From: Bifidobacterium sp. ESL0790
Lineage (GTDB): Bacteria; Actinomycetota; Actinomycetes; Actinomycetales; Bifidobacteriaceae
Assembly: GCF_029395435.1 (NCBI RefSeq)
Contig: NZ_CP113915.1
Location: forward strand, 124,001 to 188,000
Length of the DNA: 64,000 bases
Direction: 5' to 3'
Shown: positions 35,646-44,986 of the stretch, in pieces
How positions within the stretch are numbered: the first letter of the stretch is position 1
How the letters are laid out: each line of letters starts with the position of its first letter
Made by a program: the position numbers and the translations under genes
The notes under the pieces: model-generated
What the model saw: the letters and a program-made list of their open reading frames with translations, nothing else
What the model was told of the DNA's origin: nothing
Database searches by the model: none

Positions 35646-36106
35646 GATTTTCCTTTTTTCTGGCTTTTGCTGGAGATGCCGGCGTGGTTTGTGAGCCAAC
35701 ACCTTGAGCTAGTATTCATTGGCATTGACTACTCTACAAGGAAATGTGATACATTATTCCTCTTTTGCGGGCGGCTCTGCCCGGGCTTGCGGTTCCGTTT
35801 CGCGACAACGCCCGGAAACCATGAAAGACCTGCGGTTATGTCTGGTTTTCCCCATATCGCGGCCGAGTATCGTGGCGATGAATTTTTCGATTCGGGCGTG
35901 ATGTGCCTATATATTTTTGTTTGCGGATCAAAGCCGGCTAGATAAACTGGCACTCATGAACTTAATACATAAATATGATGGTTGAAGATAAAAAATCTGC
36001 ACCAGTCGGCGCGTTTTTCGCTAAAAATGAACAGGCCATGTGCTTCATGATCGATTTGTGCCGTCGGTGGTTCGTTTGGGGCTCCGTTTGTCTCTCCCTG
36101 ATTGTC
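35646..36106. other. Intergenic region upstream of DUF285 twin 2
   Basis: About 460 bases. The promoter of twin 2 should lie near 35700-35760 on the - strand. The sequence then runs into the duplicated zwf block. The fragment's frame remains open to 35954 on the - strand but has no zwf similarity beyond its first 17 codons. Confidence 0.4.
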
Positions 36107-36148
36107 TGGGACGCGCAGCTGGTGCACCCAAGAAGTTTGTTCGGTCAT
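36107..36148 (-). pseudogene. zwf 5' fragment (14 codons)
   Basis: Encodes MTEQTSWVHQLRVP against MTEQTSWVNPLRDP of intact zwf, then departs. The start codon is kept, but the promoter behind it is degraded. It is part of direct-repeat copy B. Confidence 0.85.
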
Positions 36149-36270
36149 AGTGCCTAACGTGACGAGAAAGCCGTCAAGGGTACGGCTCTCCGCGATAGGT
36201 GAGCAAAGTGTCGCCTGAATCGCAATTAGGCGTTAAACGTTCGTTTTTACAGCAGTTTGTCGTGCGAACC
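36107..36270. repeat. Direct-repeat copy B: zwf 5' end, decayed promoter, yafQ 3' end
   Basis: Partner of 29651-29817 in the same orientation, about 6.45 kb apart. Here the yafQ end belongs to an intact gene, so copy B keeps the fuller arrangement (zwf start, yafQ-dinJ, surface gene), while copy A has lost the middle. Confidence 0.85.
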
Positions 36271-36528
36271 GGTGCGGGTGAGAACGAGTTGCAGCTCTGT
36301 CTTCTCGATACGGTAGATGATTAGCCAATCGCCATCTAGATGGATTTCCCGATAGCCCTTCCATTTTCCTTTGAGCGCATGATCTCTATATCGAGTGCGC
36401 AGCAAATCCTTATTTTGTTGCAACAGTGCATTTATCCCAGTTTGCATGATTGTTTTGTCGTAATGTTTCTTGAGCAAGGAGGAATAGTCGCGTTTAAATT
36501 GTGGGGTCAACAGGATCGATTTAAGCAT
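36247..36528 (-). CDS. yafQ: YafQ-family mRNA interferase toxin
   Basis: 93 residues, close to the classical YafQ layout. DHALKGKWKGYREIHL and the C-terminal RTGSHDKLL hold the catalytic His, Asp and His positions. Its start overlaps the antitoxin gene by 8 bases (36521-36528). It sits between the zwf fragment and a surface-protein gene. The end of this gene was copied to 29.8 kb, so the TA pair was already here when the block duplicated. Confidence 0.9.
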   Translation of the reverse strand: MLKSILLTPQFKRDYSSLLKKHYDKTIMQTGINALLQQNKDLLRTRYRDHALKGKWKGYREIHLDGDWLIIYRIEKTELQLVLTRTGSHDKLL

Positions 36529-36775
36529 TATTGAGTTCCTCCATCAGTTCGTCGACCGAGTTGAATGTCTTACCGATGTGGTGCTCTGCTTCGTAGCGGG
36601 CTCGTGCGTTGATTGCGTCACGCTTCGGACGGAAGGGCAGGCCTTGGTCGCTGATGACCTGACGAAGGAAGATGTTGATGGCGCCGCTCATATCCAAGCC
36701 GATGCTTTTGAGCACCTCCTGCGCTTCCTTTTTGACTTCTGGATCGGTACGTACGGCAATGGTTGCGCTACTCAT
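36521..36775 (-). CDS. dinJ: RelB/DinJ-family antitoxin
   Basis: 84 residues. N-terminal ribbon-helix-helix (TIAVRTDPEVKKEAQ; LDMSGAINIFLRQVI), then a DinJ-like tail with LPFRP. AAGGAGGC before the ATG gives a strong start. Expected to repress its own promoter and block the overlapping YafQ. A TATACATAGTATTG stretch about 40 bases upstream may hold promoter and operator. Confidence 0.9.
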   Translation of the reverse strand: MSSATIAVRTDPEVKKEAQEVLKSIGLDMSGAINIFLRQVISDQGLPFRPKRDAINARARYEAEHHIGKTFNSVDELMEELNNA

Positions 36776-37164
36776 AGTAGCCTCCTTGTATATCGTTCTG
36801 CAATACTATGTATAAACAGTAGCATGATTAATCAATTTCGTTCAACCTTGTTGTGGGTATGAATGAATTCACTTTTCGAGAAGGTATTGAAGCGGATGCG
36901 GGATGCCTTCGCGCGGCGCTGGAGTCGACTTTCACGTTTTCTTGAGAACACCAATGTTTTCAAAGGTTCTGTCTGTATTATTAGCCGTTCCTTTGCCGGG
37001 AGTCTAGGGGTATTGTGCTGGCTGCATAAAGCCTGAAAACCGTCATATAAATGCTGTATTTCAAATTAAAGGGGATAGGTCTTATGGACTGATAAATCGT
37101 TGGCGGGAACGTACGTGCCGATGACCCTATTGAGCATGATGTGCCTGTCCGTGGATGGGAGTCG
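36776..37164 (+). other. Divergent intergenic region between dinJ and the surface gene
   Basis: About 390 bases containing promoters for both directions. No coding frame is supported, and no repeat stands out. Confidence 0.35.
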
Positions 37165-38307
37165 ATGTTGAAGGCGATAGCGACGGTAAAGGTGAAAACG
37201 ATCGCGGCGGCCGTGTCGGTCATAGCCCTGTGTTGTGTGGGAATGACGTCCGGCCAAGTGGCGCAGGCCAGCGAGGTCGGCGCCTCTGCCATGGCACCGG
37301 AATCGCCGTCCGCGCCTACACCCCCACCCGCGCCTGCATCGAAACAGAAGTCCACATCCACATCGAAACCGACACCTGCATCTACGTCGAAATCCGCACC
37401 CATACCCACGCCAGAGTCGGAACTTGAGCCACGGGGTGGTGGTATCGCGCCTCGTGGGGACTACATATATATGGACGGGATTTCGTTTCGGCAGCCGATA
37501 ACCGATGGCGACGTGACCAGTGGTGGGGTCAAGCTCAAGGGACAGGGCTACCGACAAGCCCACGGCGAGATACTCATCCTTGCCGCCGAGAAGATCACGC
37601 CTCCTACCGGAGCTCTACACGTGCTCGCCGATGCCAGTGGACAAGGTTTCATGTTCTACGACGAGTCCTATAACTCAAGATATTTCCAGACTTTGGCGTC
37701 CGAAGGCGAGAACGTGCGCTTTACGGCGGCGATCTATTCGACGTCGAACGTGCAGCTTGCTTCGGTGACCAATGATTATTTCGTGGATCTGCGTGCCGAC
37801 GCACCTGTGGTGAGCGCCACCTATGTGCCGGCGGACACGAAGTTCCACGTGGTCGCCACCAGTTCGGACGCCGATACGGTGTCCATATCCTATCGCTGGA
37901 TTGACGCGGGTGGTTCCGTGATCGGCAGCGCCGTGGAGGAGCCGAATTCCGTCGTTTCCGGGTCGGCCATGACGCTGACGAGGGACTTCACCGACGCCGC
38001 TATTCCCACAGGCGCGACGGCCATAGAAATGCAGATGAAGGATGATGACGGCAACACGTCGGCGTGGACGAAGACGGTGCTGAGCCGTGTCGTCCCCAGT
38101 CCTCCGAGCCCTTCCTCGCCTTCGTCTTCGGGTGGCAGCGCCGAGCCTGGCGCCAGTGGGCCGAATGATGGTTTGAAGCGTGGGGCCAACGGGCAAAACC
38201 TTGCGGCGACTGGAACCGACACGGTCTCCGTGGTGGCCATTTCCGGTGCGCTCGCCCTGGTCGGACTCGCCTTGGCTATGGTGTCCGCTGCCTATCGTCG
38301 GCGGTAG
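37165..38307 (+). CDS. LAATG-type surface protein with Pro/Ser/Lys linker
   Basis: 380 residues. Signal peptide to about 35 (MLKAIATVKVK... VAQASE), a Pro/Ser/Thr/Lys linker to about 90, then about 200 residues of Ig-like beta domains I do not recognise (YIYMDGISFRQP start; two segments of the V-S-x-T-Y-V-P-A-D type). The end has a second Ser/Pro linker, LAATG, a hydrophobic helix and YRRR, a sortase signal of the LAXTG kind common in actinobacteria. The ATG at 37165 is preferred over the GTG at 37141. A broken copy of its 3' end is at 29.8-30.1 kb. Confidence 0.8.
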   Translation: MLKAIATVKVKTIAAAVSVIALCCVGMTSGQVAQASEVGASAMAPESPSAPTPPPAPASKQKSTSTSKPTPASTSKSAPIPTPESELEPRGGGIAPRGDYIYMDGISFRQPITDGDVTSGGVKLKGQGYRQAHGEILILAAEKITPPTGALHVLADASGQGFMFYDESYNSRYFQTLASEGENVRFTAAIYSTSNVQLASVTNDYFVDLRADAPVVSATYVPADTKFHVVATSSDADTVSISYRWIDAGGSVIGSAVEEPNSVVSGSAMTLTRDFTDAAIPTGATAIEMQMKDDDGNTSAWTKTVLSRVVPSPPSPSSPSSSGGSAEPGASGPNDGLKRGANGQNLAATGTDTVSVVAISGALALVGLALAMVSAAYRRR

Positions 38308-38448
38308 GCAACAGGCCCGTGCATTATGAGCTCATAGGCCATAGGTAGCGCCGGCGGATTGGCGAGTTTATGGCCAATTATTCCGTGATGCCTTATTACT
38401 TGCATTGCCTGCCCGTTGTTTTCAGCCCTGCCGTCTCTCCCTGCCGTC

Positions 38449-40224
38449 CTATTGCTCCGCCGCGTGCTCGGCGTTGGTGGGTCGATGGCGGAGCTGGGTT
38501 CTGAGAATAATCAGGGTGGCGGCGCCGGCCAAGGCGACGATTGCCGCAATCGCTGGGAGCACGATGGAGCTGCCGCTATTGGCGAACCGGCCCGGCCTCG
38601 CTGGGCCTTGCCCTGAAGGCGTCGCTCCCGGAGCCGGCGTCTCGCCTTGGGGGTGCAAGGCCGGCGGCTCGTCGACGAACTGCACCGATCGCGTGATGCT
38701 GCCGTTGTAGCGCACGCCGGGGGTGCAGGCGCAGGGAATATTGTCGTCGAAGGTGAGCGAGACGGTGTGCGTTCCACGGCTCAGGCCCCTCCACGTCACG
38801 GTTCCGCTGGCGCTGTCGTAAACGCCTGAGGACGGCGTGATGCTGCTGGGCGTCAAGTACGCCCCGCACTTGGTCTTCGCGGTGGTAAGGCTCAGCGAGG
38901 TCACCGGCCCGGCGTTCGGCAGCGTGACGTCCTGGTCCGTGAGAATGACGCTGCTGACGTCGGGGATGTCGTTCAGCGGTGAGACGTCGAGGAGCCGGTT
39001 ATGGCTCAGCGTCACCGTGCCGCCGACGGTGGGCGCTTGCCTGATCAGGGTTTTGAACGGCGTGATATCGCTGATTTGGTTGCCGTCCAAGTTGAGGTCG
39101 CCGCTGTATTTGCCGGCGAAGACGCTGCTGTCGCTGATGTGGTTGCCCGCGAGGTTGATGTTGACGGCGGTCAGGTCCTGCAGTCCATTGGCGTCGGTGA
39201 TGCCGTTGTTGCTGAGGTTGAGGTTCGTCAGGCTCCGCAACGGGATGTCGGAAGGATTGGGCCGGGCGAACGGCCGCAAGTCGGTGACGCGATTGCCTGC
39301 CAGGTTGAGGCTCGTGACGTTGTACAGCCCTGCCAGCGGCGTGACGTCGGTGATGGCGTTGCCGCTCAGGTTGAGGGTGACGAGGTTGCTGATGGTGGAG
39401 TTGTCCAGTTTCAGGTGCGTGACGTCGCTGATGCGGTTGTTCGCCAGGTTAAGCGTAACGAGCTCCGCGCCGTGTGAGCCGAAACGGGGGCTGTTGATGT
39501 TGACGATCTTGTCGAGCGGCGTGACGTCGGTGATGTGGTTGCCGCTCAGGTCCACCGTCGTGAGTTTCGTGAGGCTGCTGATTTGCGGGACGGCGCTGAT
39601 GTTGTTGTCGGCGAGGTAGAGCCGTTGCACATTCGTGAGATATTCGAGCCCGGTGAGGTCGCTTATGGACTTCCCTTCGGCGTCGACCTGGACGGTCCTG
39701 TTGATCTTGTAGGTGCTGAGGACGTCGTTCGTGTTGGCGGCGCTGCCGGTGGTTATCTCGGCCACCACGGCGGCGAGATTCGGGTCGGGGAAGCATTGGG
39801 CGATCGTCGAGCTGTCGACCACGCACAGGCTTTGGGGGCCAACGCCTGGCATGGGTGCTTCTTCGTCTTGTGCGGAGACAGAGGCGGTTGAAGCGCTTCT
39901 GCTGTTTGGGTTTGCTGGATTGAGAAGAGCCGTGTCGCCGCCGTGTGGAGAGTGGGCCGCGCTCGCGGCAATACCGTTGCTTTGAGCCTGCGTTGGCTGA
40001 GCCGATTGAGTTGCCGGCATTGTTGAGGTCGCTGGGGCCGTTTGCGTGGCCGGTGCCGCTTGGTTGGGAACCTGACTGTTCTGCGATCCGCCCTGCGGTT
40101 CGGATTCGCCTGCGATGGCACCTTTGGCGGGGATGAGCGCGAAGGCGAATGTGGTCGCTGCGATAAGCGTGGCGATTGCCATGCGGCGCAAGGTTTGAGA
40201 TGTGTGCCTGCGGGCCTGTGCCAT
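38449..40224 (-). CDS. Internalin-like leucine-rich-repeat surface protein
   Basis: 591 residues. Signal peptide to about 39, then a Gln/Ser/Ala linker to about 130. The cap is C-x-x-x-SSTIAQCFPDPNLA, like the internalin cap (FPDPxLA) but with two Cys. About ten LRRs follow (LxxLxxLxLSxNxITDVTPL, alternating with AGNxIS). The Ig-like LRR-adjacent domain has the PSSGVYDSASGTVTWRG motif. A single helix and a basic RHR tail close it; no clear LPXTG (position occupied by FANSG). GAAGGTGC precedes the ATG. Divergent from the DUF285 gene at 40795, with an operator-like region between. Confidence 0.88.
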   Translation of the reverse strand: MAQARRHTSQTLRRMAIATLIAATTFAFALIPAKGAIAGESEPQGGSQNSQVPNQAAPATQTAPATSTMPATQSAQPTQAQSNGIAASAAHSPHGGDTALLNPANPNSRSASTASVSAQDEEAPMPGVGPQSLCVVDSSTIAQCFPDPNLAAVVAEITTGSAANTNDVLSTYKINRTVQVDAEGKSISDLTGLEYLTNVQRLYLADNNISAVPQISSLTKLTTVDLSGNHITDVTPLDKIVNINSPRFGSHGAELVTLNLANNRISDVTHLKLDNSTISNLVTLNLSGNAITDVTPLAGLYNVTSLNLAGNRVTDLRPFARPNPSDIPLRSLTNLNLSNNGITDANGLQDLTAVNINLAGNHISDSSVFAGKYSGDLNLDGNQISDITPFKTLIRQAPTVGGTVTLSHNRLLDVSPLNDIPDVSSVILTDQDVTLPNAGPVTSLSLTTAKTKCGAYLTPSSITPSSGVYDSASGTVTWRGLSRGTHTVSLTFDDNIPCACTPGVRYNGSITRSVQFVDEPPALHPQGETPAPGATPSGQGPARPGRFANSGSSIVLPAIAAIVALAGAATLIILRTQLRHRPTNAEHAAEQ

Positions 40225-40317
40225 GTTTGCACCTTCTTTCGCTGTTGTCCGCTATCGAATAGGCGGGGTGTTTTTGCCGTTTTTGAAGAACGACAAAATT
40301 GTATCGCAAAATGACCA

Positions 40318-40699
40318 AACGTTAAAGCCTTTGACGTAATTTTTGACATAAATTTTTAACGTTTGCAGGAAACCTACATCTTACCTGAATCTGTTGAAAT
40401 TACAGGGTTTATAGCATGTTTATATCAGTGAAACGATGATTATTTAAGTCATATCAAATTTTAGACAAGCGTTCGATGTAAGTATTTGACGTAAAATGAA
40501 TTTAGACGATAAGTCCGGTCTTGTTTAGTGGCATCGTATCGACGACGATTTGGGCAACCGTTCTCGAAGCGGGGATTTGCCGGGCTACTCCCGCTTGCGT
40601 TTCATGGTGTTCGGCAATTCAAAAGTAGCGCGCTATATGCAGGATTATCGTTTTATGTCATCAAAATTTGACGTCAAACGCTTTCGTTTGATGACATAA
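40318..40699. promoter_or_regulatory. Operator-like cluster between divergent surface genes
   Basis: Repeated TTTGACGTCAAA-type elements: a perfect 12-bp palindrome at 40667-40678, flanked by TTATGTCATCAAA (40653-40665) and its exact reverse complement (40687-40699). Related TTTGACGTAA sites are at 40330 and 40485, and TTTTGACATAAA is near 40341. AACGTTAAA (40318-40326)/TTTAACGTT (40355-40363) is a further inverted pair. No gene is seen in 40225-40794. These look like binding sites for a repressor or activator controlling both genes. Confidence 0.7.
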
Positions 40700-40794
40700 T
40701 TAGATAGAGAATGGGTTATTGTACTATTGACGAAGAAGAGTTTTTGTTTATGTGTATTCAACGCTGAGATGCGCATTGAAGGGAGTTGTGGGCG

Positions 40795-43700
40795 ATGAGG
40801 TTCTGGCGCGAACTGCTGGCCGGAGTGGCGGCAGCGGCAACGTTGGTGAGTGTTTCGGTGGTGGCGTCCGCCGGGACGAACGGCTCGGGAGCGCTCGGGA
40901 ATGAGCCGAGCTCCTCGCAACAGGTTGTAGATTCGGCGCATGCCCATAGTGCTCCAGGTGCGTCGCAGGGTTCGCAAGGCACCGGCTCCCAGCAGCCAGG
41001 TTCCAGCTCCCGGCAACCGGCCTCGGGTTCTGAAGGCGCGTCCCAAGGCTCTCCCGACGTCGTCAAGCAAGGCCAGGCGCCGCTGGGCGCCCAAGGCTCC
41101 CCGCTCTCATCGCAAGCCCCCAGCGCCGGCTCCGGTGTCTCGCCCCAGCTCTCAGAGGCCGAATGCAGTGGTTCGGGAAGGTTCCAGGAATTTTATGGCG
41201 CTCCCCCGGCTGCCAAGTGGGAGGCGAATATCGAGGGTAACGATTGCATAATCCGGGTGCACGATGGGCTTGTCTCCGAACAGGCTCCTTGGCAGCATTC
41301 TGAGATTGTTACCGAGTTGGGGAAATCGGTGACGGAGATCGTCTTTGAGAACACCACTCTTGACCTTAACAGAAGCGATATGTTCACGGCCAAAGAGATG
41401 CCGAACTTGCGGCTGCTTGATCTTTCCGGCCTGTCGGTCGTAGACAACAGGACTGCGGAAACCGGTCGTAAAGTCTTTCGATATTCGGCTTTCGCTTATA
41501 ACCCCAAGCTCACGGAGTTCCATGGGACACGCGCTTTTGAGTCAAAACAGGCTTTCAATATGGGTAGCATGTTCAGCTCTGACCCAGCGTTGGAGATTTT
41601 CGATTGGTCTAACCTGGACACTTCCCATGCCTCAAATATGGAGTGGATGTTTTATCAAGACGCATCGTTGAAGACTCTAGACCTTTCGGGATGGGACACC
41701 ACAAATCTGGAAAAGGCCGAGAAAATGTTCGCGGGTGCCACCGCGTTGCAGTCCATTGAGTGGCCGGGGCGCAATAGCCCTGTTTTGTCGGATGTGAGCG
41801 AGATGTTCAGCGGCGACAAGTCCCTGCAAAATGTGGGTCTGGCGGGCTGGGCCACTCCGTCTTTGAGCTTTATGAAGCAGATGTTCAAGGGAGATTCGGC
41901 GTTGCGAAGCGTGGATCTCTCGGGGTGGGATGTGTCAAAAGTGCAAGATCTGACCAAGATGTTCCAAGGCGACACATCGCTGGAAAGCCTTGACCTTTCA
42001 GGCTGGAATCCGAAAGCGGCAACGTCGATGAACCAGATGTTCCAAGGCGACGCCGCCCTGCAAGCCGTGGATTTTTCCGGATGGAATATTTCTCGGTTAG
42101 AGGATGTGACGCAGATGTTCCAGGGGGACAGGTCTTTGCGTGTCGCTGATCTTTCGGGCTGGGACGCCTCATCGGTCAGCCTGGCGGAGAAGATGTTCAA
42201 GGATGATGTCTCACTGCAGACAGTGGATCTTGCCGGATGGAAGACCAGTGTTTATGGTTGCTTCGATGAGATGTTTGCCAACGATATCTCTTTGACGAGT
42301 ATTGCTGGCGTCGAAACGCTTGTGTCGACATTTGACGGGTATCGGTATACGGGCATGATGAATGGCATGTTCAAAAACGCCAAGGCGCTGAAGAGCCTCG
42401 ACCTTTCAAGCTGGGAAGTTCAGCACGTGGAGGACATGGCCGATATGTTCGCTGGAGCTTCAGCGCTTGAGAGCATAGATGTTTCCGGGTGGAGGATTAA
42501 CAAGCAGAAAGACATGTCGGGCATGTTCGAGGGAGATAGCTCGCTTCGCCAAATCAAAGGAATCACTAATTGGGATTGGTCATATAGAACCAGTGATGGA
42601 ACGACGTTGTCTGGCATGTTCGCGAATGACGCTTCGTTGACGAGTCTGGATCTTTCGGGTTGGACACTCTATGACGTGAATAATCTGTCGAGCATGTTCG
42701 CCGGTGACACCGCCCTTGAGACGCTGAATCTCACCGGCTGGGGGACGCATTATGTCACCGACATGTCGGAGATGTTCCTCGCCGACTCGAGTCTCAAGGA
42801 AATCAAGGGATTACAGACTTGGAGCGTCGGGTATGTGGAAAACATGTCGGGGATGTTCGCCACTACCGACCGGCTCACCAAATTATCGTCTGAGGCTCCG
42901 GATACACCTCAGGTCGCTGCCGAAGGCGCTGACTCGCTCGATTTAGGTGGCATCGCGAATTGGGAGGTCTACAGTGTCGAGAAGTTCGATCGAATGTTCA
43001 TGGGCCGTACCGATTTGACCAGCCTCGACTTGTCCCGTTGGAAAATCGGCAGGCTTGTGAACGGAGATGTCACGCTCCGCGCGATCTTCGCGGGTGACAC
43101 GGCGCTGACCGAGGTCAAGGGAATCAACGCGTGGGACACCGGCAAGGTCTCCGATATGTCGTACATGTTCTACCAATGCCGGTCGCTCGATGGTCTCGGC
43201 GACCTTTCCGGCTGGCGCACCGATAACGTGACCAACATGGAGGGCATGTTCCGCTACGACATCGCTCTCAAGGATGTGGACGGCATGGCCGGCTGGAACA
43301 CGACCAAGGTCACCTCGATGGCCGGCATGTTCCAACGCAACCGCCAGCGCACCGACTTGGGCGACGTCTCGGGCTGGAACACAGCCAACGTCACGCAGAT
43401 GTGGGACATGTTCGGTGGCGACAACAACCTGACCGAGCTTGATGTCTCGCGGTGGAACACATCCAAGGTGACGAGTATGACCTACATGTTCCAGGGCACG
43501 AACCTCAAGTCACTCGACTTCTCCGATTGGAACACTAAGGCGCTCGCCCCCACCGACGACCAGAACCGCTGCTCCGACAACCAGGCCAAGGCCGCCGACG
43601 GCACCTGCAAGATCCTGCCGGAGAACCTTGAGGAGCTGACCGTCGGGCCCGACACCGAGTTCAAGGAGGAGTCATTCAGCAACGACCCCATGAGCGACAA

Positions 43701-44919
43701 CGGATTCACTGGCAGCTGGACGGACGAGGACGACAGTTGGGCCAGCAGTGTCGACCACGCCAACAAGGACCTCGCCGACCACATGGCCGGAGCCGATGCC
43801 GGCCCGCAATCCGCTGGCGCGCACACCTATCGCTGGCAGGAGGGCGCGTTGATCTCCTTCAACGCCAACCTTCCGGATGACGCGACCCTGGACGGCGGTC
43901 TGCCCGCCAACATCAAGGCGACTGGAGCACACGTGGACGGCACGCAAAAGCAAATCCCCACCTCCACGCCGCGTGTGAAGGGCTATCAGTTCCTTGGCTG
44001 GAACACCACCTATGACGGCGGTGAGGATGGCACTGGCAGCCCGGGCGTGGCCTATAGCCCCGGCCAGACCGTCACCCTCTCCAAGGGCCAGCATCTCAGG
44101 CTGTACGCGCAGTGGAAGGCCATCAACGTGCCGTCGGCTCCGGTGACGCCGTTGAGCGGCCGCTATGTGCTGCGCTATGAAGCCAACGCCCCTGACGGCA
44201 TGAGCGCCTCAGGCAATGAACCTGACGATAGTTTTGACATCGTCTTCGCCGAGCATGGCAACAAGCTCTACCAGCCGCGCGCCTTGGCGCAGAACCAGTT
44301 CAAGGTCGACGGCTACAAGTTCATCGGCTGGAGCCGTGTGGCCTCCTTCGGCGCCGATGCGAAGATCTACCGGCCTGGCACGGAGCTCAACGTGAAGCCC
44401 GGCATCAACAAGCTTTACGCGCATTGGCAGCAGATTGGCATGCCGTCAAATGGCGGCCCGAGCTATGTGGGCAATGGCGACGACGGCACGATTGTGATCA
44501 CCATTCAAGGCCCGGCCTTGGGCCCGTCGATCACGGGACTGCCCGGCGGCGGTGCCTCAGCTGGCAGCGGCCTGATGACACATGACGGCATGGTCACCAC
44601 CGTTCCCAAGGGTGGCTCTGGCGGCCCGAAGTGCGTAGAACGCCCCTCGCGCTCCCACGGATCCGCGCAGGGTGCCGCGTGGCATGGCTCCGGTGAGAAC
44701 ATGGCCCTGCCCTACTGCAACGACGAGCCCGAGGCCAAGTCCGCTCCGAGCCCCGCCGCCGAGCGTGCGGCCAAGGCGAGCATGTGGATTTCGGTGGCCG
44801 CGGTAATCGTCATGGTGCTTTTGGCGGCTGGCGGTGCGGCCATGGTCCGTAGACGCTATGCGCTCGCGGAAACGCTGAACTCCTCCCATCACCGTTCCGA
44901 TAGCAAGCGGGGTGAGTGA
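40795..44919 (+). CDS. Giant DUF285 (BspA-type) surface protein, Trp-type repeats
   Basis: 1374 residues. Signal peptide to about 28, a Ser/Gln/Gly/Pro linker to about 115, then about 24 DUF285 repeats to about residue 920. Their consensus is MFxGDxxLxxxDLSGWDTSxVxxM: Trp replaces Phe, and acidic GD replaces the Cys of the minus-strand paralogues. Two Flg_new/InlB-B-like segments follow (YQFLGWNTTYDGG; YKFIGWSRVA). The end has KCVERP ... YCNDEP, a helix, MVRRR and HHR. GGGAG lies nine bases before the ATG at 40795. It is followed at once by the LRR gene at 44987. Confidence 0.9.
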   Translation: MRFWRELLAGVAAAATLVSVSVVASAGTNGSGALGNEPSSSQQVVDSAHAHSAPGASQGSQGTGSQQPGSSSRQPASGSEGASQGSPDVVKQGQAPLGAQGSPLSSQAPSAGSGVSPQLSEAECSGSGRFQEFYGAPPAAKWEANIEGNDCIIRVHDGLVSEQAPWQHSEIVTELGKSVTEIVFENTTLDLNRSDMFTAKEMPNLRLLDLSGLSVVDNRTAETGRKVFRYSAFAYNPKLTEFHGTRAFESKQAFNMGSMFSSDPALEIFDWSNLDTSHASNMEWMFYQDASLKTLDLSGWDTTNLEKAEKMFAGATALQSIEWPGRNSPVLSDVSEMFSGDKSLQNVGLAGWATPSLSFMKQMFKGDSALRSVDLSGWDVSKVQDLTKMFQGDTSLESLDLSGWNPKAATSMNQMFQGDAALQAVDFSGWNISRLEDVTQMFQGDRSLRVADLSGWDASSVSLAEKMFKDDVSLQTVDLAGWKTSVYGCFDEMFANDISLTSIAGVETLVSTFDGYRYTGMMNGMFKNAKALKSLDLSSWEVQHVEDMADMFAGASALESIDVSGWRINKQKDMSGMFEGDSSLRQIKGITNWDWSYRTSDGTTLSGMFANDASLTSLDLSGWTLYDVNNLSSMFAGDTALETLNLTGWGTHYVTDMSEMFLADSSLKEIKGLQTWSVGYVENMSGMFATTDRLTKLSSEAPDTPQVAAEGADSLDLGGIANWEVYSVEKFDRMFMGRTDLTSLDLSRWKIGRLVNGDVTLRAIFAGDTALTEVKGINAWDTGKVSDMSYMFYQCRSLDGLGDLSGWRTDNVTNMEGMFRYDIALKDVDGMAGWNTTKVTSMAGMFQRNRQRTDLGDVSGWNTANVTQMWDMFGGDNNLTELDVSRWNTSKVTSMTYMFQGTNLKSLDFSDWNTKALAPTDDQNRCSDNQAKAADGTCKILPENLEELTVGPDTEFKEESFSNDPMSDNGFTGSWTDEDDSWASSVDHANKDLADHMAGADAGPQSAGAHTYRWQEGALISFNANLPDDATLDGGLPANIKATGAHVDGTQKQIPTSTPRVKGYQFLGWNTTYDGGEDGTGSPGVAYSPGQTVTLSKGQHLRLYAQWKAINVPSAPVTPLSGRYVLRYEANAPDGMSASGNEPDDSFDIVFAEHGNKLYQPRALAQNQFKVDGYKFIGWSRVASFGADAKIYRPGTELNVKPGINKLYAHWQQIGMPSNGGPSYVGNGDDGTIVITIQGPALGPSITGLPGGGASAGSGLMTHDGMVTTVPKGGSGGPKCVERPSRSHGSAQGAAWHGSGENMALPYCNDEPEAKSAPSPAAERAAKASMWISVAAVIVMVLLAAGGAAMVRRRYALAETLNSSHHRSDSKRGE

Positions 44920-44986
44920 GATGGCTGACTATCGCAAAGGCAATACCAGCGGCCAAGAATCCACGGAATCAGGAAAGGGAAGATTC

